Below the pieces are notes generated by a model. The model was not told where the DNA came from, did not search any database, and saw only the letters and a program-made list of their open reading frames with translations. 10,984 nt of DNA from Candidatus Gastranaerophilales bacterium (GTDB taxonomy: Bacteria; Cyanobacteriota; Vampirovibrionia; Gastranaerophilales; Gastranaerophilaceae): positions 1 through 10,984 of the forward strand of contig CAAGQE010000183.1 in NCBI GenBank assembly GCA_900772035.1, read 5' to 3'. Numbering within the stretch: the stretch's first letter is position 1; every line of letters starts with the position of its first letter. A program made the position numbers and the translations under genes. This document shows positions 1 to 7,112 of this stretch, one piece after another.

Positions 1-302
1 ATAACACAAATAGTGTTATCAAAACAAATGACATTTCTCCTCAAGAGTTTTATTACGGTAAACTATTGTGTGCCTTGGCTTACAGGGTAATAAATTCGCC
101 TTTGAGAAATATTTTTATTGAAAGTTGCAGAGAACAAAAAATTTCTTATATGCAAAAATTTGAAAACATGTTGTCTGAAATGCAATTGCCAAAAGGCATG
201 CAGGCTTTCGGTTTTACTGATTTTTATTGGCAAAAACAGATATTTTTTGACATAAAATCTTCTGACCTGTTAAAATTGATTCGAGAAAGTCAGGGGCAGT
301 AA
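1..302 (+). CDS. C-terminal fragment of an unrecognised protein (5' end outside window)
   Basis: This reading frame is open from the left edge (first full codon at 3) to TAA at 300-302, giving about 99 residues. Although a TTG lies at 66, the frame continues upstream with normal-looking codons, so I read this as the tail of a longer gene and not as a short ORF. The visible part is soluble, rich in aromatic and charged residues, with no obvious membrane segment and no catalytic motif I can name. Its stop codon overlaps the start of the SGNH gene by one base (TAATG), so the two are almost certainly co-transcribed and translationally coupled. By position it belongs to the acylation operon. An acyl-activating ligase or a second acylation-associated protein would fit there, but nothing in the fragment proves either. 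Confidence 0.7.
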   Translation, partial: NTNSVIKTNDISPQEFYYGKLLCALAYRVINSPLRNIFIESCREQKISYMQKFENMLSEMQLPKGMQAFGFTDFYWQKQIFFDIKSSDLLKLIRESQGQ

Positions 303-1546
303 TGAAGAGCAAAATCGCTGAATTTGTTATGTTGTTTGCAGTTTTTTGCCTGTTTGTTTTTTCTGTTTTAGATGGCAACAAAATCCTGGTGCTGCTTATG
401 GTTTTGGCTTTTGCTTTGATGCTAAAAACGATAAAAACTCACGGAAAAATTTCTGTTTTCATTTTTGGATTTCTGTTCCTTTTTTCCTTGCCGTTGTTGA
501 GTATTAACCAACGCGATGTTTTGGATGATGAAAACAGAGGATTAAAACCGTCTCCGAAATTGGTCATTGATAATTCCTTAAACACGGCGTATCCTGTGCA
601 ATTTGGTGATTATTTGGAGGATAGATTTTTTTGCAGAAATCAACTTTCAAAACTCGTTCAAAACTTTAAATGCGCAATAAACACAACGACTTGCGGTAAA
701 GACGTTTTTTTGAATAAAAAATCGGGTTGGACTTATGTAAAAGGTTTTTTGCCTGCCGAAAATATTAATTCGGATTTGATAAGGCAAAATCTGAAAAAAT
801 TATCGACTTTTTGCGACAAAAACGACATGCAACTATATGTGTTAATTATCCCTACGAAAGGTGTAATATACCCTGAGGCAGTTTATCCGAACATCCCCGT
901 GATTTTGGATTACAAAAAAATGTTTGGAGAGCCTGTTGTTTATCCGTATAACGAACTTTTAACCGCGAAAAAATCGGATTTTGTTATGCCAAAATATGAC
1001 GAGCATTGGACGGAATACGGTGCATTTACCGGATATCAGGCTTTGATGAAATATATTCAAAAGAAAAATCCGTCTTTGAAAATTTTGTCCGAGTCGGATT
1101 TTGTTGTGAAAAAACAAAACACTATCAGAACAATGATTCCGTATAATTTTTCCTATGGTTACAATGCCAAAACCTTTGGTATCAAAGAGCCTTCGGAATT
1201 GTACAAAACATATTCTTTCCCGCAGGAGGATTTGTTGTCAATAAAAATTGATGAAGAAACCAACGATTTCGTTTCAAAGTTTTCGGCTTCAAAAAATCCT
1301 CAAAGGCTCTATTTGATTGGTTCTTCGTATTCCGATAATCTTTCTTTGTTTTTGAGATATTCTTTCTCTGAAATCAAAAAGGTTAATTGTCTTTCAAAAG
1401 AGTTGCAATCAGACGATTTGCGGATGAATTTGTATGAAGACGACATATTGAATTTTAAGCCCGATATTTTGCTCGTTGCAATTACTGTTGCAGCGGTTCC
1501 CGCTTTAGAGGTTATGTATGAAAGCGAGGATGAAAATGCTTTTTAA
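302..1546 (+). CDS. AlgJ/AlgX-like SGNH-fold O-acyltransferase/esterase, membrane-anchored
   Basis: A 414-residue protein. The N-terminus has two or three hydrophobic segments (about residues 5-23, 27-43 and 50-67), followed by an extracytoplasmic domain. The segment around 103-113 (DYLEDRFFCRN) matches the opening motif common in AlgJ/AlgX/DltD-type proteins. D233 and H235 lie in DEHWT, the Asp-x-His pair of the SGNH catalytic triad. GSSYS at 340-344 corresponds to the GTSYS-type nucleophile block of AlgX/AlgJ, which makes S342 the likely nucleophile. In that family (established knowledge) the domain acetylates or binds an exported polysaccharide, working with an MBOAT partner, here the next gene. 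The start follows a GGGGC-type ribosome site and overlaps the upstream stop by one base. The hairpin-like multiple membrane segments differ from the single signal anchor usual in AlgJ. The glycan substrate is unknown. Confidence 0.8.
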   Translation: MKSKIAEFVMLFAVFCLFVFSVLDGNKILVLLMVLAFALMLKTIKTHGKISVFIFGFLFLFSLPLLSINQRDVLDDENRGLKPSPKLVIDNSLNTAYPVQFGDYLEDRFFCRNQLSKLVQNFKCAINTTTCGKDVFLNKKSGWTYVKGFLPAENINSDLIRQNLKKLSTFCDKNDMQLYVLIIPTKGVIYPEAVYPNIPVILDYKKMFGEPVVYPYNELLTAKKSDFVMPKYDEHWTEYGAFTGYQALMKYIQKKNPSLKILSESDFVVKKQNTIRTMIPYNFSYGYNAKTFGIKEPSELYKTYSFPQEDLLSIKIDEETNDFVSKFSASKNPQRLYLIGSSYSDNLSLFLRYSFSEIKKVNCLSKELQSDDLRMNLYEDDILNFKPDILLVAITVAAVPALEVMYESEDENAF

Positions 1547-2978
1547 TTCAATCGGTTTCATCTCTGTTTTTCTGCCTTTGGCTATATTTTGTTATTACTT
1601 GTCGCCCAAGCGTTTTAGAAATATAACACTATTTGTTGTTAGTGTTTTGTTTTATGCATTTTTGGCTCCGCAATATCTGTGGTTGCTCGTCTTGGTTGTA
1701 ATTACGACTTATCTGGGCGGAATTTTAATTTCTCGTGCAAAAAAAATTGAACACTTAGCGCAAACAGTTGTTGTTGTGTGCGTTTTAGCATTTTTATTTT
1801 ATTTTAAATATTTTTCTTTTTTCCAAGAAGTCTCAAACTCATTGTTTAATACTGATTTTGAGGTGTTAAATCTTGTTTTGCCTTTAGGCATTTCGTTTTA
1901 CACATTTCAAGCGCTGTCTTATTTAATTGATGTCGGTCGCGGGGTGTGCACGGTTCAAAAGAACTTTTTGAATTTGGCATTGTATTTGATGCTTTTTCCT
2001 CCTTTGATTTCGGGTCCTATCGTCCGTTATTCGGAAATGGAAAATCAAATTACCAACAGGAAAGAGTCGTTTGAAAAAATCAAACTCGGAATAACACGAT
2101 TTGTTGTGGGATTGTCAAAAAAGGTTATAATTGCTGATTTGTTAGGTGTAATTGCCGATAAAATTTTTATTTGTCAACCTGATTCCATTTCACATTTTGT
2201 TGCGTGGACAGGGGCATTTACCTATCTTTTACAAATATATTATGATTTTTCGGGCTATTCGGATATGGCAATCGGGTTGTGTTTGATTTTCGGATTTTCT
2301 ATTCCCGAAAACTTCAATTACCCCTTAACGGCGACATCTGTCAGCGATTTTTGGAGAAGATGGAATATTACGCTTTCCGCGTGGTTTAAGGATTATCTTT
2401 TCTATCCGATTATGCGCTCAAAGGTCGTAAATAATTTCGTTTTAATCTTCTCTAAATTTTTAAACAAAATGATTGCAACAAATAGTGTTACCGTCGTCGC
2501 TTTAATATTTACATGGGCGCTAATCGGCTTGTGGCACGGCGCTGCGCTTACGTTTTTGATTTACGGAATTTTTCACGGGGTTTTAATTTCTTTGGAATTT
2601 TTGTTCGGCATTAACAAAAAGTCGAGCAATAAAGTTGTAAATTTTGCAAAACATATATATTTATTATTCGCCGTGACTGTTGGAATAGTTATATTTAGGG
2701 CAGAAAATATTACTTATGCAATCGGTTATTTGAAAAATATGTTTTTGGCAGAGAAAATCTCCTCAAATATCCCGTTATTGTACTATTTTGACACGTTTGA
2801 CGTGCTGATAATCGCTCTTGCGATTTTGTTTGCTTTTCCTGTATTTGAAAAATTTTACAACTCTAAAACGAAGTTGTCCGTCAGGGTAAAAACTGCGCTT
2901 TTGGCTTTGCTTGTCATTATTTGCTTTGCGCAGATTGCCGATATGAGTTATACTACATTTATATATTTTAAATTTTAG
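1536..2978 (+). CDS. MBOAT-family membrane O-acyltransferase (AlgI/DltB type)
   Basis: I place the start at the ATG at 1536 (480 residues) and not at 1518. GCGAGG at 1524-1529 is a ribosome site six bases before it, and the protein then begins MLFNSIGF, the usual opening of this family. Signature segments in the 480-residue numbering are LPLGISFYTFQALSYLIDV at about 116-133, the DFSGYSDMAIG stretch at about 237-247, FWRRWNITLS at 272-281, and GLWHGAALTF with the catalytic H334, followed by a second conserved His in IFHG (H347). It is a polytopic inner-membrane protein. MBOAT proteins of this branch move an acyl group across the membrane to a periplasmic or cell-surface acceptor. The gene overlaps the SGNH gene by 11 bases, and the carrier-protein gene starts 7 bases after its stop. 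This supports a three-part acylation complex. Confidence 0.92.
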   Translation: MLFNSIGFISVFLPLAIFCYYLSPKRFRNITLFVVSVLFYAFLAPQYLWLLVLVVITTYLGGILISRAKKIEHLAQTVVVVCVLAFLFYFKYFSFFQEVSNSLFNTDFEVLNLVLPLGISFYTFQALSYLIDVGRGVCTVQKNFLNLALYLMLFPPLISGPIVRYSEMENQITNRKESFEKIKLGITRFVVGLSKKVIIADLLGVIADKIFICQPDSISHFVAWTGAFTYLLQIYYDFSGYSDMAIGLCLIFGFSIPENFNYPLTATSVSDFWRRWNITLSAWFKDYLFYPIMRSKVVNNFVLIFSKFLNKMIATNSVTVVALIFTWALIGLWHGAALTFLIYGIFHGVLISLEFLFGINKKSSNKVVNFAKHIYLLFAVTVGIVIFRAENITYAIGYLKNMFLAEKISSNIPLLYYFDTFDVLIIALAILFAFPVFEKFYNSKTKLSVRVKTALLALLVIICFAQIADMSYTTFIYFKF

Positions 2979-2985
2979 GGTTGTT

Positions 2986-3216
2986 ATGGATAAAGACACG
3001 ATTTTTAACAAGTTAGCAATTATTTTTAAGAATATTTTCGGGGCGGATATTTCTATCGCCGATGAGCCGAAAGACGTTGACGGGTGGGATTCCTTGCATC
3101 ACATCGAGTTGGTAAACGAAATAGAAAGAGAGTTTAACGAAAAATTCTCTATGAAGGAAGTCCTTTCTTTTGTTTCCGTAAAGGCAATAGTAGAGCGCTT
3201 ATCTGAAAAGATTTAA
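2986..3216 (+). CDS. Dedicated acyl carrier protein (phosphopantetheine-binding)
   Basis: A 76-residue acidic, helical protein with the phosphopantetheine attachment motif GWDSLHHIEL. S36 is the expected modified serine. The length and the four-helix pattern fit a free-standing carrier protein. The motif has two histidines after DSL and a Trp before it. This is unlike the housekeeping fatty-acid ACP (usually DSLDTVEL) and more like specialised carriers of the DltC or polyketide/surface-polymer kind. AGGG at 2977-2980 is the ribosome site, overlapping the MBOAT stop. As the last gene of the MBOAT/SGNH operon it probably carries the acyl group delivered to the MBOAT. Which acyl group (acetyl, amino acid, short hydroxy acid) cannot be told from the sequence, and the loading enzyme is not visible here. 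Confidence 0.88.
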   Translation: MDKDTIFNKLAIIFKNIFGADISIADEPKDVDGWDSLHHIELVNEIEREFNEKFSMKEVLSFVSVKAIVERLSEKI

Positions 3217-3233
3217 GATTTTGTAATATATAC

Positions 3234-3261
3234 TTTATGTTATCCGTGTCTGGCATATAAT
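3234..3261 (+). promoter_or_regulatory. Probable promoter of the Na/phosphate transporter gene
   Basis: A perfect TATAAT lies at 3256-3261 in the 81-base gap. The best -35 candidate is weak (TTTATG at 3234-3239, 16-base spacer). A nine-base direct repeat, TAATATATA, sits at 3224-3232 and 3264-3272, 40 bases apart on either side of the -10, but it is simple AT sequence. I see no terminator for the upstream operon in this gap, so read-through is possible. AGGAG at 3280-3284 is the likely ribosome site, with a long 13-base spacing to the ATG. Confidence 0.5.
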
Positions 3262-3297
3262 TTTAATATATAGATTGTCAGGAGTTTAATTAGTTAT

Positions 3298-5076
3298 ATG
3301 GATATATTTTCAATATTTACCCTTTGCGGCGGTTTGGCATTTTTCCTTTACGGGATGCAGGTTATGTCAGGCGGTCTTGAAAACGTTGCGGGCGGAAAGC
3401 TCGAAAAACTTTTGAGAGAAATGACGTCAAACCCCGTGAAAAGTCTCGCTTTGGGTGCGGGCATCACGATTGCAATTCAATCATCTTCGGCTTTGACCGT
3501 TATGTTGGTCGGACTTGTAAATTCGGGAATTATGGATTTGGGTCAAACAATCGGTGTTATTATGGGGTCAAACATCGGAACTACCCTCACCGCTTGGATT
3601 TTGTCTCTCGCAGGAATTGAAAGTTCAAACTTCTTCCTCAGATTATTGAAGCCCGAAAGTTTCTCTCCGATTTTTGCTCTTGTCGGTATTTGTATGATGA
3701 TGATTTCAAAGAGCAACAAAAAACGCAGCGTTGGCGCGATTTTCGTAGGTTTTGCGATTTTGATGTTCGGTATGCAGTTGATGACGGATTCAATGAGCCC
3801 GCTCGCTGATTCTCCCGAATTTGCAAGCGTTTTGACTGCATTCTCCAATCCGATTTTGGGTGTTATCGTTGGTGCTTTGTTTACGGGTATTATCCAAAGT
3901 TCTGCGGCATCCGTCGGTATTTTGCAAGCGTTGTCATTAACAGGCAGCATTACTTGCGGAATGGCGGTTCCGATTATAATGGGTCAAAATATCGGTACTT
4001 GTGTTACCGCTATCCTTTCAAGTGTCGGTGTTTCGACGAACGCAAAAAGAGTTGCGGTTATCCACATTTCATTCAACATTTTGGGTGTGGTTATTTTCTT
4101 GCCGATTTTCTACGGTTTGAACTACCTTTTGCATTTAGGTTTGGTGGACAGAATTATTAATCCTGTCGGAATTGCGTTAGCGCATACGATTTTCAACGTT
4201 GCGACCACGGTTGCTCTTCTTCCGTTTGGCAAGTATCTTGAAAAAATTGCACACAAGGCAATCAAAGACAAAAAAGGTGATGAAAATAAAGACGACAAAA
4301 CTGCCGTATTCATCGACGAACGTATTCTTCTTTCTCCGTCATTTGCGGTTTCCGAATGTACTCACCACGCAGTTGCAATGGCTGATTTGGCAGAAGATAT
4401 TCTCTTCGATTCAATCAACATGATGCAGTCATACAGCGCAACTAAGGCGCAAGATATCTTTACCGCCGAAGAAAAACTCGACAATTATGAGGACAAACTC
4501 GGCACGTTCTTGGTAAAATTGTCCGGTACGGAATTATCTGAGCGCGATGCAAACGAAGTTTCAAAACTCTTGCACTCATTAAGTGACTTTGAAAGAATCG
4601 GCGACCACGCATTGAGTATTACTTACGTTGCAAAAGAAATGCACGAAAAGAATATGCACTTCTCATCCGAAGCGGTCAACGAACTTAACGTTTTACAAAA
4701 TGCTTTGCACGAAATTATTCAACTCACTCGCGAAGCGTTTGAAACAGGTGATATGCCCAGCGCTACAAAAGTTGAGCCGTTGGAACAAGTTATTGACGGT
4801 ATGGTTTTGGAAATCAAAAACCGCCACATCAGACGTTTGCAAGAAGGCGTTTGCACTATCGAATTGGGCTTCAAACTTTCTGATTTATTGAACTGCTATC
4901 AAAGAGTTTCAGACCATTGCTCGAACATTGCGGCTTGCGTAATTCAGCTTAAATCATCTCAACTCGATATGCATAATTACTTAAACGCAATCAAAACAGG
5001 CGAAGATGCGGCTTTCACAAGAGAGTTTTCAAAATATCAGGAAAAATATGCTCTCGCTCCCGTGGAAGCGGTTTAA
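3298..5076 (+). CDS. Na+/phosphate cotransporter (NptA/PNaS family) with C-terminal PhoU-like domain
   Basis: A 592-residue protein. The N-terminal half (about 1-310) is a polytopic membrane domain with the two inverted family repeats. The first has QSSSALTV at 61-68 and GSNIGTTLTAW at 90-100. The second has QSSAASVGI at 200-208 and GQNIGTCVTA at 229-238. In PNaS transporters the paired QSSS and NIGT motifs form the Na+/phosphate site. A charged linker near 320-337 leads to a helical PhoU-like domain (about 345-560) with the metal-binding-type motifs DFERIGDH (430-437) and YQRVSDHC (534-541). It is expected to take up or balance inorganic phosphate using the Na+ gradient, with the PhoU domain probably regulatory. 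The length and domain order are normal for this fused class. It appears to be monocistronic. The radical SAM genes begin 39 bases later but have their own promoter. Confidence 0.93.
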   Translation: MDIFSIFTLCGGLAFFLYGMQVMSGGLENVAGGKLEKLLREMTSNPVKSLALGAGITIAIQSSSALTVMLVGLVNSGIMDLGQTIGVIMGSNIGTTLTAWILSLAGIESSNFFLRLLKPESFSPIFALVGICMMMISKSNKKRSVGAIFVGFAILMFGMQLMTDSMSPLADSPEFASVLTAFSNPILGVIVGALFTGIIQSSAASVGILQALSLTGSITCGMAVPIIMGQNIGTCVTAILSSVGVSTNAKRVAVIHISFNILGVVIFLPIFYGLNYLLHLGLVDRIINPVGIALAHTIFNVATTVALLPFGKYLEKIAHKAIKDKKGDENKDDKTAVFIDERILLSPSFAVSECTHHAVAMADLAEDILFDSINMMQSYSATKAQDIFTAEEKLDNYEDKLGTFLVKLSGTELSERDANEVSKLLHSLSDFERIGDHALSITYVAKEMHEKNMHFSSEAVNELNVLQNALHEIIQLTREAFETGDMPSATKVEPLEQVIDGMVLEIKNRHIRRLQEGVCTIELGFKLSDLLNCYQRVSDHCSNIAACVIQLKSSQLDMHNYLNAIKTGEDAAFTREFSKYQEKYALAPVEAV

Positions 5077-5081
5077 CGGTT

Positions 5082-5109
5082 TTGACAAAGTTTCAAGATG
5101 AGTTAAAAT
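5082..5109 (+). promoter_or_regulatory. Near-consensus promoter abutting the first radical SAM start codon
   Basis: TTGACA at 5082-5087 is a perfect -35. TAAAAT at 5104-5109 is a five-of-six -10 with a 16-base spacer. Transcription would be expected to start about 6-8 bases after the -10, near 5116, which is the ATG itself. Between the -10 and the ATG there is no room for a Shine-Dalgarno site. The only purine-rich stretch, GATGAG, lies inside the promoter. The mRNA would therefore be leaderless or nearly so, unless the genes are also read from the transporter promoter. Confidence 0.6.
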
Positions 5110-5115
5110 TGCGAT

Positions 5116-6123
5116 ATGAAATACCTTAGTTGTCTATTATTGGAAAGCGGTATGGCTTTCGGGCGATGTGACGTAAAGCCCTGTACCCCCGGAAATAAAA
5201 TTTTTTGGGCAAAAGACTACTATGGGCAGCCTTTTGATGCTGATGCGTATTTGAAACTCAGAAACGAGTATGTTGATATGATGAAACGCGGAGAAATCCC
5301 CGAGCAATGTGTCGGCTGCTCAAACCTTGAAGAACGGGATTGGCCCGATGAACCAGGAGTCGAATTTATTGCGATTGCAAACGAGACAAAATGTTCCTGC
5401 AACTGCTACTACTGCTGGTTTGCGGATGAAAAGGATTATTACAACAAGTTTCGCAGTTACGATGTAATGCCGATTTTACAATCGTTAAAGGATAAAAATC
5501 TTTTGCGTCACACGACGCTTGACATTGTGGGCGGCGAATGCACCGAATATCCCAAAGAACAACTCGACACAATGATTAACTTTGCGCTTGAAAACGGACT
5601 TTGGCTTCATTTCTTTTCTTCGGGTATTAACTATTCCGAAAGTATTGCCGAGGCGATGCACAAAACCCGCGCTAATATTGTCGTTTCGATTGACTCGGGT
5701 ACAAAAAAAATGTACGAAAAAATCAAGAGAGTTAAGGCTTTTGACCGTGTTTGGGAAAATATGGCAAAATATGCTGCTGCGGGTGTTCAAGACACGCATG
5801 TCAACAAGGGTTATGTCATTTTGAAATACATCATTATCCCAGGGGTGAATGATAATTTGAGCGAACTCAAAAAGTTTGCCAAAAAAGCAAAAGAGGTCGG
5901 CTGCAAGTGGCTCAGATTTGCCGTTGAATACAACTGGTGGAACGAAAATAACGAAAAACCTATGCCTGACAACCTTTGGGAACTTTTGGACTTTGCAGAA
6001 ACATGCAGAAGCGACTTTAAGGTCGAATATATTGAAAATGCCATTTACCTGTGGCGAAAAAGAATGTTGGAAGATAAAAATTACACGGGCGAAAACCCCT
6101 GTGAACATTTGGCAGGTTGCTGA
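5116..6123 (+). CDS. Radical SAM protein with N-terminal cysteine-rich (half-SPASM/twitch-like) module, copy 1
   Basis: A 335-residue protein. C93, C97 and C100 form the CxxxCxxC [4Fe-4S]/SAM motif within KCSCNCYYC, and C95 is an additional cysteine inside the loop. LDIVGGE (135-141) is the GGE-like SAM-binding segment. SIDSGTKKMYEKIKRV (191-206) is typical of the SPASM/twitch-type radical SAM barrel. Before the barrel, C18, C23 and a CxxC at C65/C68 (IPEQCVGC) form a module that could hold an auxiliary Fe-S cluster. The same arrangement recurs in the next two genes, and the shared position of the N-terminal segment supports the 5116 start. There is no clear ribosome site (see the promoter entry). 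Its stop overlaps the next start by one base (TGATG). It is the most divergent of the three paralogues. The substrate is unknown, and no precursor peptide is visible nearby. Confidence 0.88.
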   Translation: MKYLSCLLLESGMAFGRCDVKPCTPGNKIFWAKDYYGQPFDADAYLKLRNEYVDMMKRGEIPEQCVGCSNLEERDWPDEPGVEFIAIANETKCSCNCYYCWFADEKDYYNKFRSYDVMPILQSLKDKNLLRHTTLDIVGGECTEYPKEQLDTMINFALENGLWLHFFSSGINYSESIAEAMHKTRANIVVSIDSGTKKMYEKIKRVKAFDRVWENMAKYAAAGVQDTHVNKGYVILKYIIIPGVNDNLSELKKFAKKAKEVGCKWLRFAVEYNWWNENNEKPMPDNLWELLDFAETCRSDFKVEYIENAIYLWRKRMLEDKNYTGENPCEHLAGC

Positions 6124-7112
6124 TGACTCAATACACGTGCGAATTGCTTCAAAATGAAATAACCTGTTTTCAAAACCAAATTCAATCCTGTTGTTCAAGC
6201 CAACTGGGTCCCGTCTATTTGCCCGATTACAAAGGTGAACCGATTGATTGGGACAAACTTGTTAAAATGAAAGAAGATGCTTTAATCGGGATGAAAAACG
6301 GCGACATTCCCGAAAATTGCAAAGGCTGTTTTAATTTAAAACCTTGCGAAAACCCTCCCGTCAAAAAGGAATTTAGCAGGCTGATTATCAGCCATTGGGT
6401 TCATTGCAATTGCAGTTGTGTTTATTGTGCGAGAAATGAATTTTCAAACAGTCTTGTAACAAGAGTGCCGAAAAACAGCGATTTCTACGACCTTTTCCCG
6501 ATTTTGAAGGGGCTTTACGAAAACAATTTATTGGCACAAGACGGCAGTTTGTTCGTCGATTTTCAAGGTGGCGATATTGCCGTGCTTGAGGAATTTGAAG
6601 ATATCGTAAAGATTTTACAAGCCCATAACGCAGGCTACATAAGATTTACGACCAACAACATAATCTATCAGCCTTTAATCGAAAAAATTCTGAAACAAAA
6701 CAAGGGTGAGTTAATGACCTCTCTCGACTGCGGTTGCGCCGAAACTTACAAAAAATTAAAGCGCGTTGACAAGTTTGAAGATGCGGTCAAAAACCTTGAA
6801 AAATACAGAAAAGCCGCGCCCGACGCTTTCGTTTTCGTTAAATATATAACCGTAAAATGCATTAACGATAACGCTTCAGAGGTCAACAAATTCTTGGATT
6901 TGATGACAAAATTAAAAGTTCCCGCGGTCTCTTTCGAGATTGATTACAGGGATATAATGATGAATCCGAACAAGCGTTTTGACATTCCCGCGCATTATTA
7001 CGAACTTTTGGAAATCTTCAAAAAACGCTGCGCCGAAAATAATATTAAACTTACACTCTTTACGCACACCGAAAATGTGCTCAAACAGGGCTATTTCGGA
7101 GAAAACAAATGA
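6123..7112 (+). CDS. Radical SAM protein with N-terminal cysteine-rich module, copy 2
   Basis: I choose the ATG at 6123 (329 residues, beginning MTQYTC) over an in-frame TTG at 6117. GGCAGG at 6111-6116 sits six bases before it, and the ATG overlaps the upstream stop by one base. Residues 23-24 are a CC pair in an SCCSSQLGPVYL segment. CxxC follows at C66/C69 (IPENCKGC). The radical SAM cysteines are C95, C99 and C102, with extra C97 between (HCNCSCVYC). GGD at 149-151 replaces the usual GGE. LDCGCAETYKKLKRV places C203 and C205 where copy 1 has Ser and Thr. It shares long stretches with copy 3 (TTNNI.YQPLIEK, the DCGCAETY stretch, KRVDKF), so 2 and 3 are the closer pair. It overlaps copy 3 by four bases (ATGA). 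The reaction and substrate are not identifiable. Confidence 0.88.
   Translation: MTQYTCELLQNEITCFQNQIQSCCSSQLGPVYLPDYKGEPIDWDKLVKMKEDALIGMKNGDIPENCKGCFNLKPCENPPVKKEFSRLIISHWVHCNCSCVYCARNEFSNSLVTRVPKNSDFYDLFPILKGLYENNLLAQDGSLFVDFQGGDIAVLEEFEDIVKILQAHNAGYIRFTTNNIIYQPLIEKILKQNKGELMTSLDCGCAETYKKLKRVDKFEDAVKNLEKYRKAAPDAFVFVKYITVKCINDNASEVNKFLDLMTKLKVPAVSFEIDYRDIMMNPNKRFDIPAHYYELLEIFKKRCAENNIKLTLFTHTENVLKQGYFGENK

Noticed and set aside
66..302. Short gene starting at the TTG at 66
   Set aside because: The frame stays open to the left edge with continuous coding character and there is no ribosome site before 66, so it is the tail of a larger gene.
1518..1535. ATG at 1518 as the start of the MBOAT gene
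   Set aside because: It would add a basic extension not usual in the family and it has no ribosome site, while the ATG at 1536 has GCGAGG at the right distance and gives the family-typical MLFNS opening.
3543..3950. Antisense open frame inside the Na/phosphate transporter gene
   Set aside because: It falls wholly within conserved transporter repeats on the + strand and has no family features.
6117..6125. TTG at 6117 as the start of the second radical SAM gene
   Set aside because: GGCAGG ends immediately before it, leaving no spacing, whereas the ATG at 6123 has a six-base spacing and a classic TGATG coupling.
5485..6198. Long open frame on the - strand opposite the first radical SAM gene (237 codons)
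   Set aside because: It lies antisense to a gene with clear radical SAM motifs, its translation resembles no protein family, and it has no sensible ribosome site or promoter. It is a compositional shadow.
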